Under the pieces are notes generated by a model, which was not told the origin of the DNA, did no database searches, and was given only the letters and a program-made list of their open reading frames with translations. A stretch of DNA of 64,000 bases from Neobacillus dielmonensis. Lineage in GTDB: Bacteria > Bacillota > Bacilli > Bacillales > Cytobacillaceae. Positions 1 to 9,739 of this stretch are shown one piece after another. Each line of letters begins with the position of its first letter. The first letter of the stretch is position 1. A program made the translations under genes and the position numbers. Location of the stretch: NCBI RefSeq assembly GCF_000612665.1, contig NZ_HG942077.1, positions 1 through 64,000 of the forward strand, in the 5' to 3' direction.

Positions 1-47
1 TAACCTTTCTCGACAATCTGCAGACCTTTATTGGTCTGAATTTCTTT

Positions 48-812
48 TTAATCGGCTATTAATACTCTTATGTTCTTTTCCTCTAGTTGTCTTATTGTTT
101 CTTCATCTAAATTGGAATCCGTAATGATACAATCGACTTTTGAGATAGGAACAATTTGCGAAAAAGCCTTTGTTCCAAATTTGCTGGAATCTACCATCAG
201 AATCCTTTCGTCGGAGATGTCAATCATTTGCTTTTTAAGCAGGGCCTGTAATTCATTAAAATCACTGAGCCCTCGGTCCATGTGAACCCCTTTACAGGAA
301 AGAAATGATTTATTGACGTGATACATTCCAAGGGATCGCTCCGCAAGTGGTCCAACAAACGAAAGTGACTGGGCTAGCAAAGTTCCTCCTGTAGAAATCA
401 CTCTAATCTGTTCTTTTTTGCTAAGTTCAATCGATACTTTAATAGAATTAGTCAGAACAGTTAACGGCATGTCAGGCAGTTCCTTTGCGACATACCACGC
501 CGTTGTGCTGGCATCCAATATAATTTGATCACCTGGTTCAATCGTTCTAACCGCTGCTGTTGCAATCGCCTTCTTTTGTTCAGCATTGGTAATTTCTCTT
601 TCTAGGTACGAAGTTTCTCCTTGATTATCTTTTTCAATGCTGACTGCACCACCGTGACTGCGCATTAATAAATTTTCTTTTTCAAGCTTCTCTAGATCAC
701 GGCGAATCGTTTCTTCTGTAACTGAGAAAATCTTGCTTAGCTCGGAAACCCGAACACTTAATCGTTCATTGACCAATTCAACAATCTTCTTTTGCCTTTC
801 TGCTACAAGCAT
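48..812 (-). CDS. rhaR: DeoR-family regulator, probably RhaR of the rhamnose regulon
   Basis: A 254-residue DeoR-type repressor. The N-terminal winged helix-turn-helix (about residues 3-58, with the family pattern VTEETIRRDLEKLE) is followed by a DeoR sensor domain that normally binds a phosphorylated sugar. A TTG at 836 would add eight residues, but the ATG at 812 has a strong ribosome binding site (AAAAGGGG at 821-828) and is preferred. In Bacillus a DeoR protein (YulB) is encoded with the rhamnose genes, and this one lies next to rhaBA. The inferred inducer is L-rhamnulose-1-phosphate. Its own upstream DNA carries the AAACAAA-type repeats that also occur at the rhaEW and lutA promoters, suggesting autoregulation. 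The family is certain; the ligand is inferred. Confidence 0.85.
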   Translation of the reverse strand: MLVAERQKKIVELVNERLSVRVSELSKIFSVTEETIRRDLEKLEKENLLMRSHGGAVSIEKDNQGETSYLEREITNAEQKKAIATAAVRTIEPGDQIILDASTTAWYVAKELPDMPLTVLTNSIKVSIELSKKEQIRVISTGGTLLAQSLSFVGPLAERSLGMYHVNKSFLSCKGVHMDRGLSDFNELQALLKKQMIDISDERILMVDSSKFGTKAFSQIVPISKVDCIITDSNLDEETIRQLEEKNIRVLIAD

Positions 813-837
813 GTTGTTATACCCCTTTTCCGCCAAT

Positions 838-930
838 CGTTTTTATTTATGTTGTTTTGTGTTTGTTTTATATGTGTTGTTACATTAAATATAACATAAA
901 TTTTTGAAAAACAAATACATAAAATCATAA
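838..930 (-). promoter_or_regulatory. Promoter/operator region of the DeoR gene
   Basis: This AT-rich stretch upstream of the DeoR start has, on the minus strand, TTCAAA (a -35-like hexamer) followed by several AAACAAA/ACAAAAC repeats just upstream of the ribosome binding site. The same short A-rich words occur at the rhaEW and lutA promoters, so it is a likely autoregulatory operator. The exact -10 is unclear. Confidence 0.4.
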
Positions 931-962
931 AGTTATTCAAATTGCTGGTTATCCCAATTTAA

Positions 963-992
963 CAAGCCAATCACATGAAGATGATTGGCTTG
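963..992 (-). terminator. Stem-loop terminator after the GH1 remnant
   Basis: Inverted repeat CAAGCCAATCA / TGATTGGCTTG with a seven-base loop directly after the decayed GH1 reading frame. The T-rich tail is weak on the minus strand. Confidence 0.5.
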
Positions 993-1003
993 AACTTTAC
1001 GTA

Positions 1004-1871
1004 TTAAACTAAAATTCCTTCTCTTTGTAGCTTGATATTCTTTGCTTTCATTTTTGCGGCACCCAAGAATAATACAGGAGAAGTGGAAACCTCATCCGCC
1101 AACAGTAAGTTCATTTGGTCAATTTTTCCTAGATAACGACCACTTTCCTTTACTTTTCTTTCCTGTGTTAAGCGATCCACCTCAATAAGACCAAATACCA
1201 TCGAATATCCAGATTGCCATTCGAAATTATCGAAAGTCGTCCAGTGTAGATAACCCCGAATGTTTAATCCTTCTTCTAGGCAAGCTAGCACCCCATCTAA
1301 ACCTTTACGGATAAATTCGACTCGCCGTGAGTCATCATTGGTTGCAATCCCATGTTCGGTAACCATAATGGGAATCGTTCATTCTTCTGCAACCTTCCGA
1401 ATCACTTTTTCTAGAGCTTCAGGACAAAATTCATATCCCATTTGGGTAAGTTCCGCATCCTCTGCAGGTTTCACTTGTCCTTCTGGCCCATACACCTCTC
1501 TTGTGTAATTTTGCAGCCCGAAAAAGTCGTCCCCCCGCAATCATCGGTATATACTACTTAAAATAACTGTGCCATTTTTCTCGGCCAATTTTACCGCCAG
1601 GGATGGACTGAATATCAGATAGGGCCATTGATAAGCCTACTTTTGTATCTGGCTGAATCCGTTTGATGGCCTCCCGTAGTATTTTGATAGAATTCTCATC
1701 ATAGATCTTGTGGAATGTAAAATATTTATCAATGGTGGTTCCACACAAGATAGCCGCTGAATCTCTCCATTTTGGAACCACCCAAGCACCCCTTTCAATT
1801 CCTACTGGTGGTATAAAGCCAATATTCGTAAACTCGCTGATCATCTTTGATATCAATTGGCTGGTGATCAT
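1004..1871 (-). pseudogene. Decayed GH1 beta-glucosidase-type gene
   Basis: Two pieces of a family 1 glycoside hydrolase can be read. 1554-1871 encodes a middle section ending KWHSYFK. About 1535 down to 1004, in another frame, encodes the C-terminal half: DDFFGLQNYTREVYGPEG, then the nucleophile-region motif MVTEHGIA (E-x-G), then the GH1 signature YLHWTTFDNFEW. An in-frame TGA at about 1379-1381 splits the second part, a frameshift separates the two pieces, and the N-terminal part with the NEP acid/base motif is missing. The upstream edge adjoins the tandem repeats at 1920-2014. An intact GH1 is about 450 residues. It is non-functional as written unless these are sequencing errors. Confidence 0.85.
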
Positions 1872-1919
1872 CTGTATTCCCCCTCAACCAATTATATTTG
1901 GGATTGATTTACATTTTTT

Positions 1920-2014
1920 GTAGAATCCCCTCGGAAATGTGTAGAATAACTCCTAAATTTGTAGAATAGCTTAAAACTTGGTAGAATTCCGCCAATATTT
2001 TGTAGAAATCCCCT
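1920..2014. repeat. Array of 20-21 bp repeats starting GTAGAAT
   Basis: Five units begin GTAGAAT (the last GTAGAAA) at 1920, 1941, 1961, 1981 and 2002, a period of 20 or 21 bases. The rest of each unit is loosely conserved (about GTAGAATnnCnCCnAAATTT). The period is close to two helical turns, so all copies face the same side of the DNA. The array lies between the truncated GH1 remnant and the rhaA terminator. Arrays like this serve as transposase or replication-protein binding sites at the ends of Tn7/Tn552-type elements. No transposase gene is present, so that identity is only a suggestion. Confidence 0.7.
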
Positions 2015-2060
2015 CGTTTTATTGAGTGGAAGGAAAACCCTCACTAATGTCTGTGCTAAT

Positions 2061-2109
2061 AAAAAAAGAAGACCCAATTTGGGCCTTTATTTGTCCCTAA
2101 TTGAGTCTT
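2061..2109 (-). terminator. Rho-independent terminator of rhaBA
   Basis: Minus-strand stem with arms AAGACTCAATT and AATTGGGTCTT, followed by seven T, just downstream of the rhaA stop codon. Confidence 0.8.
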
Positions 2110-2118
2110 CAATCCCTA

Positions 2119-3372
2119 TTATCGTTTTAATAAAACGTCTTGTTCATAAGCTTTTACTTCTTCTAACCATGATTCTTTAACTGGAACACCCATTTGCTCA
2201 CAGTAATAATCCCAAACAGCGCCGAATGGATAGGTCTTGAATTCTTCCATTAATGCTAATCTTTCCGTAAAGTTGCCTTCTTCTTGAAGCTGCTTTAATT
2301 GCTCATTTGGAACAAGCATAGCATTTAGAAGGGCTTTAATCATATTACGAGTACCAATTGTCCAAGCCGCTACACGGTTGATGCTGGCATCAAAGAAATC
2401 AAGACCGATGAGCACACGGTCTAATGCATCATTACGTACGATTTCTAAAGCGATTTCTTTTAATTCATCATCAAGGATGACGACATGGTCACTGTCCCAA
2501 CGTACAGGTCTTGATACATGCAAAGCAAGTTTCTCGCTAAACAGAAGCATTGAAGAGATTTTGTTGGATACCGTTTCCGTTGGATGATAGTGGCCTGTAT
2601 CTAACAAGCATAATTTATTATTTTTCATGGCATAGTTTAAATAGAATTCATGAGAACCCACTACATAGGACTCTGATCCGATACCGAATACTTTACTTTC
2701 AACAGCATCCAAGTTGTATTTTTCGTCTACATCCACTGAAAAAATCTTATCCAAGGAATCTTTTAATCTCTTTCTTGGAGTCAAGCGATCACTTGGAACA
2801 TCCTTGTAGCCGTCTGGAATCCAGATATTTGTTAAGGCAGGTGTACCAAGCTCTCTTCCAAAGTACTCACCAATTTTCCGGCTGACAATGCAGTGGTTAA
2901 TCCAGAACTCACGAATTTCTTCATCTGGATGTGAAAGAGTAAGACCATCTGCTGATTTTGGATGAGAGAATAGAGTTGGGTTGAAGTCCAAGCCAAGTCC
3001 GTTTTCCTTTGCCCAGTTTACCCAGTTTTCAAAATGCTTTGGCTCTAATTGGTCTCTTTCTACTACTTCGCCATTTGTTTCTGCATAAATCGCATGCAGG
3101 TTTACACGGTGTTTACCAGGAATCAAGGATAGTGCTTTTTCTAAGTCAGCTCTTAGCTGCTCAGGTGTAGTGGCTTTGCCAGGATAGTTACCGGTTACAT
3201 CAATGCCGCCTGACAATTCATGCTGATTCACTTCAAATCCGCCGATATCATCGCCTTGCCAGCAATGGATAGAAATTGGAACCTTTTTTAATGTTTCAAG
3301 AACTTCATCAACGTTAATTCCCCATTTAGCATACGCTTGTTTCGCAAGTTCATAATTTTCTTTAACAGACAT
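2119..3372 (-). CDS. rhaA: L-rhamnose isomerase
   Basis: A 417-residue cytoplasmic enzyme converting L-rhamnose to L-rhamnulose, the first catabolic step. The sequence is typical of RhaA from end to end: N-terminal [14 protein letters not shown], central metal-site region [21 protein letters not shown] and [11 protein letters not shown]. Length matches the Bacillus family (about 420). The start has an AGGAAG ribosome binding site. It is the second gene of an operon with rhaB, 20 bases downstream, and a strong terminator follows. A cre-like site in front of rhaB suggests glucose repression. No L-rhamnose mutarotase (RhaM, about 100 residues) is present here, although B. subtilis has one with its rhamnose genes. 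Confidence 0.97.
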   Translation of the reverse strand: MSVKENYELAKQAYAKWGINVDEVLETLKKVPISIHCWQGDDIGGFEVNQHELSGGIDVTGNYPGKATTPEQLRADLEKALSLIPGKHRVNLHAIYAETNGEVVERDQLEPKHFENWVNWAKENGLGLDFNPTLFSHPKSADGLTLSHPDEEIREFWINHCIVSRKIGEYFGRELGTPALTNIWIPDGYKDVPSDRLTPRKRLKDSLDKIFSVDVDEKYNLDAVESKVFGIGSESYVVGSHEFYLNYAMKNNKLCLLDTGHYHPTETVSNKISSMLLFSEKLALHVSRPVRWDSDHVVILDDELKEIALEIVRNDALDRVLIGLDFFDASINRVAAWTIGTRNMIKALLNAMLVPNEQLKQLQEEGNFTERLALMEEFKTYPFGAVWDYYCEQMGVPVKESWLEEVKAYEQDVLLKR

Positions 3373-3392
3373 TTTTATTCTTCCTTCCTTGT

Positions 3393-4811
3393 TTAATTTT
3401 TAACGGGCTGTGCCGGTAAATACTTTTTCACTTCAAAGGATTCTTTAATAATGCCACGGGCCTGATTAATTTCTTGGATTTCACCCAGCGCCATTAATTG
3501 AGCAGCAATATTACCAATCGCTGTTGCCTCAACCGGTCCGGCATTGACTTCCTTATTGGTCACATCCGCGATGAGCTGATTCAACATTTCATTTTGGCAG
3601 CCGCCGCCAATGACGTTAATTTTTTCAAACTGCTTTTCAAAAATTTCTTCAATTTCTTTTACTGCATCCTGGTAACTTACTGCTAAGCTATCATAAACGC
3701 ATTTGGCTACTTCACCCGGTGTGCTTGGAATGGGCTGACCCGTTTCAACACAATAATTCATAATTTCCTGGACCATGTTGTCCGGTTTTAAGAAGCGGTC
3801 ATCATTCACATTAACAATGGATTTGAAATCCTTTGCTGCTTCCGCTAACTCTACGAATCTAGCAAATGAATATTCATCATTATAGTTTCGTTTCACTTCC
3901 TGAATCATCCACAGACCCATGATATTTTTTAAGAATCGGTATTGGTAGTCAATTCCGCCTTCATTCGTAAAGTTATAATCCAATGCTTTGGTGACACAGA
4001 TTGGGAAGTAGTTTTCTGTTCCAATCAGCGACCAAGTGCCGGAACTGATGTAAATCGTCCCGTCCTGTTCTGGAACGGCAATCACTGCAGAGCCAGTGTC
4101 GTGGGTTGCAGGAAGAATAACTTCCATATCAAAACCAAGCTCTGAAACCAATTCATCTCTGAGTGTTCCAAGTACTGTTTTAGGTGCTTTGATTTCCTGG
4201 AACATGTCCTTATTAATCCCAAGAACATCCAACAATTGATGGTCCCATTTCTTTGTAAACGCATTCACGAGCTGCGTTGAAGTGGCATTGGTATATTCAT
4301 TCGCCTTCTTGCCTGTTAGCAGGTAGTTTAAATAATCGGGTATCATTAAAAATGTTTTGGCTTTTTCGAGAATTTCAGGATGATTCTTTTTAATAGAATA
4401 AAGCTGGTAGATGGTGTTAAATTTTTGGAACTGGATCCCAGTTTCTAAATACAGTCTTTCCTTGGAAATAAGCTGGAAGACTTCCTCCATCATTCCATCA
4501 GTCCGGGGGTCACGATAAGAAACCGCTTCCGTAATTGGCTGATCGTTTTCATCCAACAGCACAAAATCTACGGCCCATGTATCAATACCAATGCTGTCCG
4601 GTTTAATGCCCATTTCGAAACATTTTTTTAATCCATTTTTAATTTCCTGGAACAGCTTCTCAACTTCCCAGCAATAGTGGTCACCTTTTTTGACAATCTT
4701 GTTTTCAAAACGATGAATTTCATCTAGTTTTAATGAGCCATTTTCCAGCCAGCCTAAAATAAGTCTTCCGCTGGAAGCACCGATATCTACGGCAATACTG
4801 TACTTTGTCAT
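3393..4811 (-). CDS. rhaB: L-rhamnulokinase (FGGY kinase)
   Basis: A 472-residue FGGY-family carbohydrate kinase that phosphorylates L-rhamnulose to L-rhamnulose-1-phosphate with ATP. Visible motifs are the N-terminal phosphate loop ([14 protein letters not shown]), [13 protein letters not shown] around the catalytic Asp, the adenosine motif [20 protein letters not shown], and [14 protein letters not shown] (4820) and ATG (4817) lie upstream, but the third start, ATG at 4811, is best spaced from AAAGGTG and is used here. It is first in an operon with rhaA. The promoter region holds TATGATAAT as a probable -10 and a cre-like site. Confidence 0.95.
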   Translation of the reverse strand: MTKYSIAVDIGASSGRLILGWLENGSLKLDEIHRFENKIVKKGDHYCWEVEKLFQEIKNGLKKCFEMGIKPDSIGIDTWAVDFVLLDENDQPITEAVSYRDPRTDGMMEEVFQLISKERLYLETGIQFQKFNTIYQLYSIKKNHPEILEKAKTFLMIPDYLNYLLTGKKANEYTNATSTQLVNAFTKKWDHQLLDVLGINKDMFQEIKAPKTVLGTLRDELVSELGFDMEVILPATHDTGSAVIAVPEQDGTIYISSGTWSLIGTENYFPICVTKALDYNFTNEGGIDYQYRFLKNIMGLWMIQEVKRNYNDEYSFARFVELAEAAKDFKSIVNVNDDRFLKPDNMVQEIMNYCVETGQPIPSTPGEVAKCVYDSLAVSYQDAVKEIEEIFEKQFEKINVIGGGCQNEMLNQLIADVTNKEVNAGPVEATAIGNIAAQLMALGEIQEINQARGIIKESFEVKKYLPAQPVKN

Positions 4812-4828
4812 GATCATCACCTTTCGGT

Positions 4829-4842
4829 CGTAAACGCTTACT
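4829..4842 (-). promoter_or_regulatory. cre-like CcpA site upstream of rhaB
   Basis: The core GTAAGCGTTTAC on the minus strand is a near-palindrome close to the cre consensus TGWAANCGNTNWCA. It lies about 20-30 bases before the rhaB start, where CcpA binding would block transcription. Confidence 0.55.
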
Positions 4843-5013
4843 TACATTATTATCATACTAGATATTTGAGTTTTTCCTATAACTTAATTGGTCTAATTTA
4901 TTGTCCTTATTTGCCAGCATGATGATTTAATCCAAGGATCTGGAAAATAAAATAGGCGCTCCAATCAGCAGAGTTTTTATAAAATACCCTATCGCTTTAC
5001 AGAGCCTTAAATG

Positions 5014-5052
5014 AAAAAGCCTGCAGAAATAATGCCTAATCTCTGCAGGCTT
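5014..5052 (-). terminator. Terminator of the RhaTPQS operon
   Basis: Perfect 10-base stem AGCCTGCAGA / TCTGCAGGCT followed by a T run on the minus strand, 13 bases after the rhaS stop codon. Confidence 0.9.
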
Positions 5053-5065
5053 TGGGAGAATTCTT

Positions 5066-6115
5066 TTAGTATACGTCTTTCCACTCTGCGATGTTACTAG
5101 AATCAAATTTAAATGGATCTCCTAGCATGATTTGCGTGCCATCGCCATCTGCAACGACTTCTTTTTCGCCAAGATCACCTGCAGTAAATTTATCACCAAC
5201 TTTACCAGTAATTTTGCTGCCTACAAGTGCTTCTGCAGCATAACCGGAAAGATAGCCGACGTCGATTGGATTCCACAAATACATCCAGTCACAGACACCG
5301 CTTTCGATATACTCGGCCATTTCACTTGGCAAACCAAGTCCTGTTAGCTTCACTTTGCCTTTTAAACCTTTATCTGTCAGCACCTTTCCTGCCGCAGCAA
5401 TTCCGACGGTTGTCGGGGCAATAATGCCTTTAAGGTCTGGATAAGATTTTAACAGTGCTTCCGTTTCAGAAACACTCTTGTCTCGCAAGTCATCTCCATA
5501 AGCTACTTTTACAAGTTCGATATCTTTATATTTTGAATCCTCTAATTCTTTTTTCATCCACTCAATCCATGTATTTTGGTTGGTTGCTTGAGAAGTGGCA
5601 CTTAGGATTGCGATTTGCCCTTTGCCGCCAATCATTTCCGAAATCGCTTGGATTTGAATACGGCCAATCCTTTCAGGGTCTGCCTGATTGACGTGGACCA
5701 TACGGCTTTTGGCATTAACTGCCGAGTCTAAGGAAAGAACTTTTATTCCTTGATCCATTGCCTTCTTCAAGGCAGGCTGCAAAGCGTCAGGGTCATTTCC
5801 CACAATCGCAATACTGTCCACTTTCTGTGCAATCAGCTCTTCTATCATTTGAATTTGTGCTTCTGCAGTTGGCTGGTCCGGTGCTTTTAAGATGGCTTCA
5901 TCGCCCTGTTCCTCGATCGCCTTCTTAAAGCCTTCCATTTGTTTTTCCCCATATGGATTCCCTGTGTTTTTAAAAATGATCGCAAACCGCTTCTTGCCAT
6001 CCTTGCTTCCTCCGCCGCTTTTTTCACCGCTGCTGCTCGGCGCTGATTGGCTGCAGGCAGCTAGCACGGAGAATACCATAAAAAACGAAACCAAAACCAT
6101 TACCCATTTTTTCAT
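5066..6115 (-). CDS. rhaS: Sugar ABC transporter binding lipoprotein, RhaS type
   Basis: A 349-residue periplasmic-binding-protein-like lipoprotein. The signal peptide ends in the lipobox VLAAC, followed by a Ser/Gly linker and a type I sugar-binding fold. It resembles the rhamnose-binding RhaS group: TGNPYGEKQMEGF early on, ATNQNTWIEWMKKEL centrally, LTGLGLPSEMAEYIESG and WNPIDVGYLSGY later. The ATG at 6115 with GGGGAG upstream is preferred over the ATG at 6136. It is the last gene of the ATPase-permease-permease-binder operon. Rhamnose specificity is inferred from family likeness and the adjacent rhaBA. The sensor lipoprotein at 13308-14351 is a paralogue. Confidence 0.85.
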   Translation of the reverse strand: MKKWVMVLVSFFMVFSVLAACSQSAPSSSGEKSGGGSKDGKKRFAIIFKNTGNPYGEKQMEGFKKAIEEQGDEAILKAPDQPTAEAQIQMIEELIAQKVDSIAIVGNDPDALQPALKKAMDQGIKVLSLDSAVNAKSRMVHVNQADPERIGRIQIQAISEMIGGKGQIAILSATSQATNQNTWIEWMKKELEDSKYKDIELVKVAYGDDLRDKSVSETEALLKSYPDLKGIIAPTTVGIAAAGKVLTDKGLKGKVKLTGLGLPSEMAEYIESGVCDWMYLWNPIDVGYLSGYAAEALVGSKITGKVGDKFTAGDLGEKEVVADGDGTQIMLGDPFKFDSSNIAEWKDVY

Positions 6116-6179
6116 ATCCCTTGCTCCCCTTTTCATTTGGTTTTATACAAACAGTCAAGGACTGCTTCGTAACAATTGA

Positions 6180-7190
6180 TTATCCAGCAGCCTGATGCGA
6201 TGGACTTTTAGAAGCCTTCGTTTTGGCTTTTGCCTTTGGCTTCAGATTGGGGACCATAACCGCAATAACGAGCAGCAGCCCGATAATAATCATTAATACT
6301 TGCGCTGGCATGTTGATTAATCCAAGTCCGTACCGGAGAAAGCCAATTAAAAATACTGCAATCACAGCCCCTAACATTCTGCCTTTTCCTCCTGCGGTAC
6401 TGATTCCGCCTAAAACAACCATCGCAATCACATCAAGCTCATAGCCTGTGGCCACATTTGGCCTTGTACTTCCCATCCTGGATGTCAGAAATAAAGCAGT
6501 GACGGCTGACATGAGACCCGCTAAAGTAAAGACAATGAGTTTCATTTTGTCCACCTGAACTCCAGAAAAACGGGTAGCTGTCGGATTGTTTCCAATCGCA
6601 TAAATTCTTCGTCCAAAGGTGGTTTGATGCAGCAAGAGACTAAATACTACAGCCAAAATGACGAATGCTATCAGAATAAACGGGATTCCGTAAAAATACC
6701 CCCAGCCAAAGAAACCAAACCACTCAGGAAATGAACCGACGGACTGATCCTCAAGGATGATATAGGCAATCCCGCGGTAGATAATCATGGTAGACAAAGT
6801 GACAATAACCGCCGATAATTCCTTAAACTTCACAATTAACAGACCATTGATGAATCCGCACAAAGCGCCTGTCGCCAAGCAAATAACGACAGCCAGTTCC
6901 ATCGGCACTCCTAATGAATACAGATACCCCATAAGGACTGAAGCTAGTGCAACGATGGATGCAACGGAAATGTCTATATCACGAAGGATCATAATCAGTA
7001 CCATCGGAAATACGATAAAAGCTTTATCAAGAAAAGTCATCGTGGCATCTCTTAAACCGCCGAAGGTAAAATAATAAGGGGATAAATTGATATTTACGAT
7101 GTTAACTAGGATGAAAAGTATGACGAGCATCCATTCCCATTGAAGGAAAAATGATGTCAGCGAGAATTTTTTCTTGTTTAGATCCTCCAT
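6180..7190 (-). CDS. rhaQ: Sugar ABC transporter permease (RbsC/RhaQ type)
   Basis: A 336-residue membrane protein of the BPD_transp_2 (RbsC) family with about nine to ten hydrophobic segments. The family loop GYELDVIAMVVLGGISTAGGKG, which contacts the ATPase, is present near residue 240. It starts two bases after the stop of the preceding permease, so translation is probably coupled. The C-terminus is a Lys-rich cytoplasmic tail. It forms the channel with the other permease. Which of the two corresponds to RhaP or RhaQ is a guess. Confidence 0.8.
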   Translation of the reverse strand: MEDLNKKKFSLTSFFLQWEWMLVILFILVNIVNINLSPYYFTFGGLRDATMTFLDKAFIVFPMVLIMILRDIDISVASIVALASVLMGYLYSLGVPMELAVVICLATGALCGFINGLLIVKFKELSAVIVTLSTMIIYRGIAYIILEDQSVGSFPEWFGFFGWGYFYGIPFILIAFVILAVVFSLLLHQTTFGRRIYAIGNNPTATRFSGVQVDKMKLIVFTLAGLMSAVTALFLTSRMGSTRPNVATGYELDVIAMVVLGGISTAGGKGRMLGAVIAVFLIGFLRYGLGLINMPAQVLMIIIGLLLVIAVMVPNLKPKAKAKTKASKSPSHQAAG

Positions 7191-7191
7191 C

Positions 7192-8199
7192 TTAAATTTT
7201 CCTCCTCATTAGGGCATTCAAGTCTACTCCTCTTTTAACAAGGGCATTTAAGATTACAGCAAGCAGGATAATCGAACCCTGGATGCCCATTTGCCAGAAT
7301 GGTGATACATTGATAAGCGGCAGAGCATTGTTAAGAATGCCAAGAAGGACAGATCCTAATATGATTCCTGAAATCTTCCCTGAGCCCCCTGCAATGTTTA
7401 CCCCTCCAAGCACACATGCAGCAATCACTGTCAATTCATAACCTGTAGCCGTATCCCCCTGTGCAGAAGCAAACTTGGAAACCCATAATACACCGGCAAG
7501 ACCTGACAATCCGCCCATCAACGTGTACACAAGCCAGATGATTCGATCATGGGGAATACCGCTGATTTTGGCCGATTCAGGATTGCTGCCCACTGCATAA
7601 ATCTGTCTTCCTGTCCTGGTATGATTCAAAAAATAGTAAAATATCAAATACATAACGACAGCTATCAGAATCAAATGATTAATTCCCAGAAAAGAGCCTG
7701 TTGCGATTTCTTTAAAACTTGCCGGCATCTGATGAGCGCTTACCCATTTTCCTCCACTTACCATAAAGGTTAAGCCCCTGAAAATGTACATCATTCCCAG
7801 TGTGGCAATGATGGGCAAAACGCCAGCCTTTGCAATAATGAGACCAAGAACAGCACCGCACCCTAATCCGATGAGAATTCCTAAACCAACAGCCCAAATC
7901 GGATTTAGATTCGGATAGGCTCCTACCGTCAGTGCGGATATCATCCCTGCCAATGCAAGTGTTGCTCCAATGGATAAATCAATGCCTCTTGTAATGATCA
8001 CCAGCATCATTCCAATCGCCAAGATACTTAGGATGGCAGTGTTGGTAATCATATCGTTCAAGTTTTCTATTGTTAAAAAAGAACCGTTTCTGAATTGCAC
8101 GATAACCGATAAAATAATGATAAATAAGAGCAAACCTGCTTCCCTGAACTTGGAAATTCTCTCACTTAGGGAAGCTTTTTCTACAGTTTTTTCAGCCAT
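7192..8199 (-). CDS. rhaP: Sugar ABC transporter permease (RbsC/RhaP type)
   Basis: A 335-residue RbsC-family permease, paralogous to its downstream neighbour. The conserved loop GYELTVIAACVLGGVNIAGGSG is visible, with hydrophobic helices throughout. An in-frame start at 8247 would overlap the ATPase gene by 32 bases. The ATG at 8199 has AAAGGTGG nine bases upstream and is chosen. It pairs with the next permease in the inner-membrane channel. Confidence 0.82.
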   Translation of the reverse strand: MAEKTVEKASLSERISKFREAGLLLFIIILSVIVQFRNGSFLTIENLNDMITNTAILSILAIGMMLVIITRGIDLSIGATLALAGMISALTVGAYPNLNPIWAVGLGILIGLGCGAVLGLIIAKAGVLPIIATLGMMYIFRGLTFMVSGGKWVSAHQMPASFKEIATGSFLGINHLILIAVVMYLIFYYFLNHTRTGRQIYAVGSNPESAKISGIPHDRIIWLVYTLMGGLSGLAGVLWVSKFASAQGDTATGYELTVIAACVLGGVNIAGGSGKISGIILGSVLLGILNNALPLINVSPFWQMGIQGSIILLAVILNALVKRGVDLNALMRRKI

Positions 8200-8215
8200 T
8201 TTTATCCCACCTTTA

Positions 8216-9739
8216 TCAACCAGCCGCTTCATCGATAACGCTGTCATTTTTATTGGACATGGCTGCTTCTAATATTGCCTCCTGTGTTGCTGAGCTTTTT
8301 TCCAGTTCTGCTGTCTGCCTTCCTTCCCGCATTACGAGAATGCGATCACTCATTCCCAGCACTTCCGGCATTTCGGAGGAGACCATGATGATGGCATAGC
8401 CTTGACGGGCCAAACCAGAAATGATCTCGTAGATCGCTGATTTCGCCCCGACATCGACCCCTTTTGTGGGTTCATCAAGAATGATAATGTTCAAATCCGA
8501 GGTCAATAGCTTTGCAACAGCCACCTTCTGCTGATTCCCTCCCGAAAGGGAACTAACCAAGTTAAAAATACTTGGAGTTTTTACATTTACTTTTTTTGAA
8601 AGATTACTAGCCAATTCGGTTTCTTTCTTTCGGTTAACCCAGCCCTTGTTTGATAAACGGGCTAATGCAGGTAGGGTAATGTTTTTATCAATTCCCCAAG
8701 ATAAAATCAACCCCTGCTGTTGGCGATCCTCCGGCAAGTATCCGATTCCCTGTTTCATAGCATCCAGCGGATCAGCAATTCTGGTTTCTTTTCCATTGAT
8801 AAAAATTCTCCCTTTATCTGCGGGCGCTATCCCAAAAAGCGCTTGGCATACCTCGCTTCTCCCAGCACCTACAAGGCCGGTTAAGCCAAGGATTTCCCCT
8901 TTGCGGAGATAAAACGATATATCGGCAAAAAATCCGGTTCTTCCTAAACTTTCCACCCTCAGCACTTCTTCCCCAATCTTGGCTTCCAGTTTAGGAAACA
9001 GCTGCTTAATTTCTCTTCCAACCATGGCCACAATCAAGTTTTCATTGGATATCTCAGAAATGCCCCAAGTCCCAATGTACTTAGCATCTCGAAATACGGT
9101 CACTTTGCTGGCAAGCCGATACATATCTTCAAAACGGTGGGAAATAAAAATGATAGAAGTGCCATGATCCCTTAGTTTTTCGGTGATGCGATATAGCTCC
9201 TCACTTTCATTCCGGGTTAACGCAGCAGTCGGTTCATCCATGATGATGATTTTGGCGTTTGTCGAAAGGGCTTTGGCAATTTCCACAATTTGCTGTTCGG
9301 CCACGCTCAGTGTTCCCATAGTCGCTTTTGAATCAAATTTTGCGCCAAGTTCCTTTAAAAGCAGGTTAGCCTCTTCATGCATCTCTTTCCAACGAATCCT
9401 CTTCGTCCCTTTCTGGACTTTTTCATGCCCCATGAAGATATTTTCAGTCACACTTAAATCCGGATAACAAGTCACATGCTGATAAATCGCCGCTATTCCT
9501 CGAGCTTTTGCTTCTTTGGGATTCCGTATCTCCACTTCTTGGCCATTTAGAAAAATTGTCCCGGCATCAGGCTGGTGCACCCCAGTAATGACCTTAATGA
9601 AAGTGGATTTTCCCGCCCCATTTTCTCCCATTAAGGCATGGATTTCGCCAGGTTTTAATTGAAACTGAACGTGATCGAGCGCCGTAACACCGGGAAAGGT
9701 TTTGGTGATTCCCTTCAGTTCGAGCACATATTCTGACAT
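8216..9739 (-). CDS. rhaT: Sugar ABC transporter ATPase with two nucleotide-binding domains (RhaT type)
   Basis: A 507-residue RbsA/MglA-type ATPase with two ABC domains. The first has Walker A GENGAGKST, signature LSVAEQQ and Walker B IIIMDEP. The second has the degenerate Walker A GLVGAGRSE that is normal for this family, signature LSGGNQQK and Walker B IIILDEP. It powers sugar import with the two downstream permeases and the lipoprotein binder. It is the first gene of its operon. About 105-135 bases upstream lie two CCGAA(A/G)GTT boxes that probably bind the response regulator encoded just upstream. Confidence 0.92.
   Translation of the reverse strand: MSEYVLELKGITKTFPGVTALDHVQFQLKPGEIHALMGENGAGKSTFIKVITGVHQPDAGTIFLNGQEVEIRNPKEAKARGIAAIYQHVTCYPDLSVTENIFMGHEKVQKGTKRIRWKEMHEEANLLLKELGAKFDSKATMGTLSVAEQQIVEIAKALSTNAKIIIMDEPTAALTRNESEELYRITEKLRDHGTSIIFISHRFEDMYRLASKVTVFRDAKYIGTWGISEISNENLIVAMVGREIKQLFPKLEAKIGEEVLRVESLGRTGFFADISFYLRKGEILGLTGLVGAGRSEVCQALFGIAPADKGRIFINGKETRIADPLDAMKQGIGYLPEDRQQQGLILSWGIDKNITLPALARLSNKGWVNRKKETELASNLSKKVNVKTPSIFNLVSSLSGGNQQKVAVAKLLTSDLNIIILDEPTKGVDVGAKSAIYEIISGLARQGYAIIMVSSEMPEVLGMSDRILVMREGRQTAELEKSSATQEAILEAAMSNKNDSVIDEAAG

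Noticed and set aside
1920-2014. The repeat array as a CRISPR
   Set aside because: The period is only 20-21 bases with no unique spacers of normal length and no cas genes.
1892-2077. A 61-codon minus-strand frame
   Set aside because: It runs through the GTAGAAT repeats and the rhaA terminator, so it is not a gene.
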